Shown here: positions 6,454-8,512 of the stretch, in pieces | How positions within the stretch are numbered: position 1 is the stretch's first letter | Layout: every line of letters starts with the position of its first letter | Assembly: GCA_000715605.1 (NCBI GenBank) | Contig: KL568543.1 | Span: 147,562-156,073, forward strand | Length of the DNA stretch: 8,512 nt | Origin: Streptomyces speibonae | GTDB lineage: Bacteria > Actinomycetota > Actinomycetes > Streptomycetales > Streptomycetaceae | Direction: 5' to 3' | Notes under the pieces: model-generated | Seen by the model: only the letters and a program-made list of their open reading frames with translations | Told to the model about the DNA's origin: nothing | Database searches by the model: none | Program-made: the position numbers and the translations under genes

Positions 6454-6918
6454 GTGAAGCTGGACTCCATGTACCAGGACGTCATCCTGGACCACTACAA
6501 GAACCCGCACGGGCGTGGTCTGAGGGACGGCGACGCCGAGGTGCACCACGTCAACCCGACGTGCGGCGACGAGATCACACTGCGCGTGAAGTACGACGGC
6601 ACGACGATCAGCGACGTCAGCTACGAGGGCCAGGGCTGCTCCATCAGCCAGGCCTCCGCCTCCGTGCTGAACGAGTTGCTGGTCGGCAAGGACCTCGCCG
6701 AGGCGCAGCGGATCCAGGGCACCTTCCTGGAACTGATGCAGTCCAAGGGGAAGATCGAGCCCGACGACGCGATGGAGGAGATCCTGGAGGACGCGATCGC
6801 GTTCGCCGGGGTGTCCAAGTACCCGGCCCGAGTGAAGTGCGCCCTCCTCAGCTGGATGGCGTGGAAGGACGCGACGGCCCAGGCGCTGGGCGCCGACGCC
6901 GAAAGGACTACGGCATGA
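6454..6918 (+). CDS. sufU: SufU, zinc-dependent sulfurtransferase (IscU-like)
   Basis: The 154-residue protein belongs to the IscU/SufU fold. The zinc-site residues are Cys37 and Asp39 (NPTCGDE), Cys62 (GQGCSISQASAS) and Cys129 (RVKCALLSW). Between the second and third cysteine lies the extra segment of about 20 residues (roughly 88-110) that marks SufU as distinct from scaffold IscU. In Gram-positive bacteria SufU accepts persulfide from SufS and so replaces SufE, which is absent here. The start chosen is GTG 6454 with GAGGGG (6441-6446) 7 bases upstream; ATG 6469 (MYQDVILDHYKNPH) is an alternative that would still leave the conserved domain whole. The stop overlaps the next gene by 4 bases. 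Confidence 0.96.
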   Translation: MKLDSMYQDVILDHYKNPHGRGLRDGDAEVHHVNPTCGDEITLRVKYDGTTISDVSYEGQGCSISQASASVLNELLVGKDLAEAQRIQGTFLELMQSKGKIEPDDAMEEILEDAIAFAGVSKYPARVKCALLSWMAWKDATAQALGADAERTTA

Positions 6919-7247
6919 GCGAGACCCTGGAGATGAAGCCCGCCTCGGAGGAGGAGCTCCGCGAGGCCCTGATGGACGTCGTCGACCCCGAGCTGGGCAT
7001 CGACGTCGTCAACCTCGGCCTCATCTACGGCATCCACGTCGACGAGTCCAATGTGGCGACCGTCGACATGACCCTGACGTCCGCGGCCTGCCCGCTCACG
7101 GACGTCATCGAGGACCAGGCCAAGTCCGCCACGGACGGTCTGGTCAGCGAGCTGCGCATCAACTGGGTGTGGATGCCGCCGTGGGGCCCCGACAAGATCA
7201 CGGACGACGGACGCGAGCAGCTCCGGGCGTTGGGCTTCAACGTCTGA
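6915..7247 (+). CDS. sufT: SufT, MIP18/DUF59-family Fe-S maturation factor
   Basis: The 110-residue protein is a single MIP18/DUF59 domain: EELREALMDVVDPELGIDVVNLGLIY (residues 13-38) followed by MTLTSAACPLTDVIEDQ (52-68), with the conserved Cys59. Proteins of this family help deliver or mature clusters on target proteins; Staphylococcus aureus SufT matters most when demand for clusters is high. It is the last gene of the operon, coupled to sufU by an ATGA overlap, with AAAGGA (6903-6907 region) about 7 bases before the ATG. A strong terminator follows 17 bases after the stop. Confidence 0.94.
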   Translation: MSETLEMKPASEEELREALMDVVDPELGIDVVNLGLIYGIHVDESNVATVDMTLTSAACPLTDVIEDQAKSATDGLVSELRINWVWMPPWGPDKITDDGREQLRALGFNV

Positions 7248-7264
7248 GACACCTCGTTTCGACC

Positions 7265-7301
7265 CATGCGACGGCGGCGCTTCGGCGCCGCCGTTCGCAT
7301 G
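7265..7301 (+). terminator. Intrinsic terminator of the suf operon
   Basis: CATGCGACGGCGGCGC (7265-7280) pairs with its complement at 7285-7301 around a TTCG tetraloop, giving a 16-bp stem with a single bulged base. There is no T-run after it, which is common for Streptomyces terminators. It begins 18 bases after the sufT stop and separates the suf operon from the efflux cassette. Confidence 0.85.
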
Positions 7302-7322
7302 TCTCCGGTGGTGCCGGCGCGC

Positions 7323-7364
7323 GTTGTGTACGCACGTACAGATGTTGTGTACGCTCGTACGCAT
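7323..7364. promoter_or_regulatory. Tandem operators: two GTACG-NN-CGTAC palindromes in a 21-bp direct repeat
   Basis: Two adjacent 21-bp units (7323-7343 and 7344-7364) agree at 18 of 21 positions. Each holds a 12-bp palindrome, GTACGCACGTAC (7328-7339) and GTACGCTCGTAC (7349-7360). Their centres are 21 bp apart, two helical turns, so two dimers would sit on the same face of the DNA. The second palindrome overlaps the candidate -10 box and ends 2 bases before the transporter ATG. The TetR regulator encoded two genes on is the obvious ligand, by inference. Confidence 0.75.
7350..7355 (+). promoter_or_regulatory. Candidate -10 box of the SMR-tetR promoter (leaderless type)
   Basis: TACGCT fits the TANNNT pattern and ends 7 bases before the ATG at 7363. 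No Shine-Dalgarno lies before that ATG, consistent with a leaderless transcript. A -35 box is not convincing: TTGTGT at 7324-7329 would leave a 20-base spacer. Confidence 0.4.
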
Positions 7365-7683
7365 GGGATATCTCCTGCTGTCCGGGGCCATCGTCGCCGA
7401 GGTGTGCGCCACCACCGCCATGAAGTACAGCGACGGTTTCAGCAGGCTCTGGCCCTCGCTGCTGACCGTGGCCGGCTACCTGGTCTCCTTCGCGCTGCTC
7501 GCGCAGACCCTGCGCACCGTGGCCATCGGCACCGCGTACGCGATCTGGGCCGGCGTGGGCACCGCCGCCATCGCCACGATCGGCATCGTGTTCCTGGGGG
7601 AGGGGCTCACCGCCGCCAGGGCCGCGGGCATCGCCCTGATCATCATCGGAGTCGTGGTGCTGAACCTGGGCGGTGCGCACTGA
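7363..7683 (+). CDS. Small multidrug resistance (SMR) efflux protein, Qac/EmrE type
   Basis: The 106-residue protein has four hydrophobic helices (about residues 3-20, 30-50, 55-77 and 83-103) and reads along its whole length like EmrE. Key residues are present: Glu13 (EmrE Glu14, proton and drug binding), Tyr39 (Tyr40), Tyr59 (Tyr60) and Trp62 (Trp63), and the GVG packing motif at 64-67. The first helix reads AEVCATTAMKYS, like the multidrug Qac subtype (AEVxxTTxMK), rather than the guanidinium-exporting Gdx subtype (LEVxWAxxLK). It should work as an antiparallel dimer exchanging protons for cationic hydrophobic compounds across the cytoplasmic membrane. ATG 7363 is chosen over an upstream TTG (7324), which would translate the operators. 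Only one SMR gene is present, so it is not a paired heterodimeric system. It shares one base with the following regulator (TGATG). Confidence 0.92.
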   Translation: MGYLLLSGAIVAEVCATTAMKYSDGFSRLWPSLLTVAGYLVSFALLAQTLRTVAIGTAYAIWAGVGTAAIATIGIVFLGEGLTAARAAGIALIIIGVVVLNLGGAH

Positions 7684-8273
7684 TGGCCCGGCGCCACGAC
7701 CCCGAGCGGCGGCAGCGGATCATCGACGCGGCGATCCGGGTGGTGGGCCGCAGCGGTATCGCCGGGCTCAGCCACCGCACCGTCGCCGCCGAGGCCGATG
7801 TGCCGCTCGGCTCCACCACGTACCACTTCAAGACCCTCGACGAGCTGATGGTCGCCGCCCTGCGCCAGGCCAACGAGGGCTTCGCCAAGGTGGTCGCCTC
7901 GCGCGGCGGCCTCCTGGAGGACCCGGGCCTCGACCTGGCGGCCGAACTCGCCGCCCTGGTGGGCGAGTGGCTGGCCGGTGAGCGCACCGGTGTGGAGCTC
8001 GAGTACGAGCTCTATCTGGCCGCCCTGCGCCGACCCGCCCTGCGTCCCGTCGCCGCCGAGTGGTGCGAGGGCGTCGCCGAGCACCTGTCCCGCCGTACGG
8101 ACCCGGTCACGGCCCGGGCGCTGGTCGCGCTGATGGACGGCATCTGTCTCCAGGTGCTGCTGACCGGCACGCCCTACGACGAGGGGTACGCCCGGGAGGT
8201 GCTGGGGCGGGTGATCGCGGCGGGCGAAGGCACCCCGGCGGGGCCCGCTCAGGGCCGTCCGCCCGGCACGTGA
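7683..8273 (+). CDS. TetR-family transcriptional regulator of the SMR efflux cassette
   Basis: The 196-residue protein has an N-terminal TetR DNA-binding domain: helix 1 RRQRIIDAAIRVVGRSG (residues 9-25) and the helix-turn-helix LSHRTVAAEADVPLGSTTYHFKTLDEL (29-55). The remaining 140 residues are helical with few motifs, as expected for a ligand-binding and dimer domain, and the last 20 residues are Gly/Pro-rich and probably disordered. Its start overlaps the SMR stop by one base (TGATG at 7681-7685), so exporter and regulator are made from one mRNA. The likely role is repression of the SMR promoter at the twin palindromes, released by an exported compound, as in QacR-type control; the inducer is unknown. 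A self-complementary sequence spans its stop codon. Confidence 0.9.
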   Translation: MARRHDPERRQRIIDAAIRVVGRSGIAGLSHRTVAAEADVPLGSTTYHFKTLDELMVAALRQANEGFAKVVASRGGLLEDPGLDLAAELAALVGEWLAGERTGVELEYELYLAALRRPALRPVAAEWCEGVAEHLSRRTDPVTARALVALMDGICLQVLLTGTPYDEGYAREVLGRVIAAGEGTPAGPAQGRPPGT

Positions 8274-8282
8274 GATGCCGGG
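8262..8282 (+). terminator. Probable terminator overlapping the tetR stop codon
   Basis: CCCGGCA (8262-8268) and TGCCGGG (8276-8282) form a perfect 7-bp stem with a 7-base loop that includes the TGA stop of the TetR gene. There is no T-run. The stem is GC-rich and well placed between the efflux cassette and dapD, but short. Confidence 0.55.
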
Positions 8283-8314
8283 GGACCGGTTCGCGTCCGT
8301 GGCCGCCGGGCGGT

Positions 8315-8320
8315 TAGGTT
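8315..8320 (+). promoter_or_regulatory. Candidate -10 box of a leaderless dapD promoter
   Basis: TAGGTT fits TANNNT and ends 6 bases before the ATG at 8327, which places the transcription start at the A of the start codon. No Shine-Dalgarno lies in the 53-bp gap, in agreement with leaderless translation. The -35 region (about 8291-8296) is not recognisable. Confidence 0.5.
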
Positions 8321-8326
8321 GCCCTC

Positions 8327-8512
8327 ATGACCGACACGACTGCTCAGAGCACCACCGGCGCAGTGGCCGCCGGCCTCGCCACCGTCGCCGCCGACGGCAC
8401 CGTCCTCGACACCTGGTTCCCCGCCCCCGAACTCGTCGTGGACCCCGGCCCGTCCGGCACCGAGCGGCTCTCCGCCGAGCGGGCCGCCGAACTCCTCCTG
8501 TCTCTTATACAC
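8327..8512 (+). CDS. dapD: DapD, tetrahydrodipicolinate N-succinyltransferase, N-terminal fragment (contig end)
   Basis: The first 57 codons (8327-8497) are genomic and read MTDTTAQSTTGAVAAGLATVAADGTVLDTWFPAPEL, which I recognise as the N-terminus of actinobacterial DapD. The enzyme succinylates tetrahydrodipicolinate in the succinylase branch of diaminopimelate and lysine synthesis, feeding the cell wall; the full protein is about 330 residues with a left-handed beta-helix domain that is not in view. The last five codons (LSLIH) are read from Nextera adapter and are not DapD sequence. The gene stops at the contig end, so this is an assembly truncation, not a broken gene. It appears to have its own promoter and is unrelated in function to the suf operon. 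The identification rests on a short N-terminus and on the neighbourhood. Confidence 0.8.
   Translation, partial: MTDTTAQSTTGAVAAGLATVAADGTVLDTWFPAPELVVDPGPSGTERLSAERAAELLLSLIH
8498..8512. other. Nextera/Tn5 mosaic-end adapter left on the contig end
   Basis: CTGTCTCTTATACAC is identical over all 15 bases to the start of the 19-base Tn5 mosaic end used in Nextera library adapters. It is AT-richer than anything near it and ends exactly at the contig edge. On the minus strand it translates as MYKRQ, and on the plus strand as LSLIH, both familiar signatures of this contamination in protein databases. Confidence 0.97.

Noticed and set aside
7324..7362. A TTG start giving a 13-residue N-terminal extension of the SMR protein
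   Set aside because: It would translate the operator repeats, and EmrE-like proteins begin right at the MGYLLLSG that follows.
7248..7362. A guanidine or other riboswitch ahead of the SMR gene
   Set aside because: The gap holds only the suf terminator and the operator/promoter, the transcript appears leaderless, and the transporter looks Qac-type rather than guanidinium-exporting.
1..8512. CRISPR arrays, tRNA or rRNA genes, insertion sequences, prophage or defence genes
   Set aside because: None was seen on either strand. Apart from the small sufD repeat, the window is compact core-chromosome sequence.

Overview
The window is high-GC DNA (nearly all third codon positions G or C) with 4-base ATGA/GTGA gene overlaps, leaderless-type promoters and protein sequences that read as Streptomyces or a very close relative. 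The gene order (ABC ATPase divergent from sufR, then sufB, sufD, a Rieske ferredoxin, sufC, sufS, sufU, sufT, an SMR exporter, a TetR regulator and dapD) agrees with what I recall of this locus in Streptomyces chromosomes, so this is core chromosome and not an island. It is the end of a draft contig: the last 15 bases are Illumina Nextera transposon-end adapter, not genome.

Layout. Positions 1-381 (minus strand) hold the N-terminal 127 residues of an ABC transporter ATPase that runs off the left edge. Positions 382-692 are a 311-bp divergent intergenic region with a 14-bp iron-box-like palindrome, nested inverted repeats and the sufR promoter, whose -10 lies inside a CAAC-N6-GTTG palindrome of the SufR-operator type. 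Positions 693-7247 are the complete SUF iron-sulfur assembly operon on the plus strand, closed by a strong UUCG-loop terminator at 7265-7301. Positions 7323-8273 are a self-contained efflux cassette: two tandem 12-bp palindromes over the promoter, a Qac-type SMR transporter, and a TetR regulator overlapping it by one base. Positions 8315-8497 hold a leaderless-type promoter and the first 57 codons of dapD; 8498-8512 is adapter.

How it works. SufS takes sulfur from cysteine and passes it to SufU. SufB-SufC-SufD is the ATP-driven scaffold on which the cluster is built. SufT is a maturation helper, and the Rieske protein is a possible electron donor. SufR, with three C-terminal cysteines spaced as in actinobacterial SufR proteins, probably carries a [4Fe-4S] cluster and represses its own operon when clusters are plentiful. 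No sufE or sufA is present in the window; SufU takes the transfer role, as is usual in Gram-positive bacteria.

Most of this is well-described biology. The points most worth a second look are the adapter tail, a probable Streptomyces palindromic repeat inserted in frame into the start of sufD, the two possible start/promoter arrangements for sufR, and the tandem operators of the efflux cassette.
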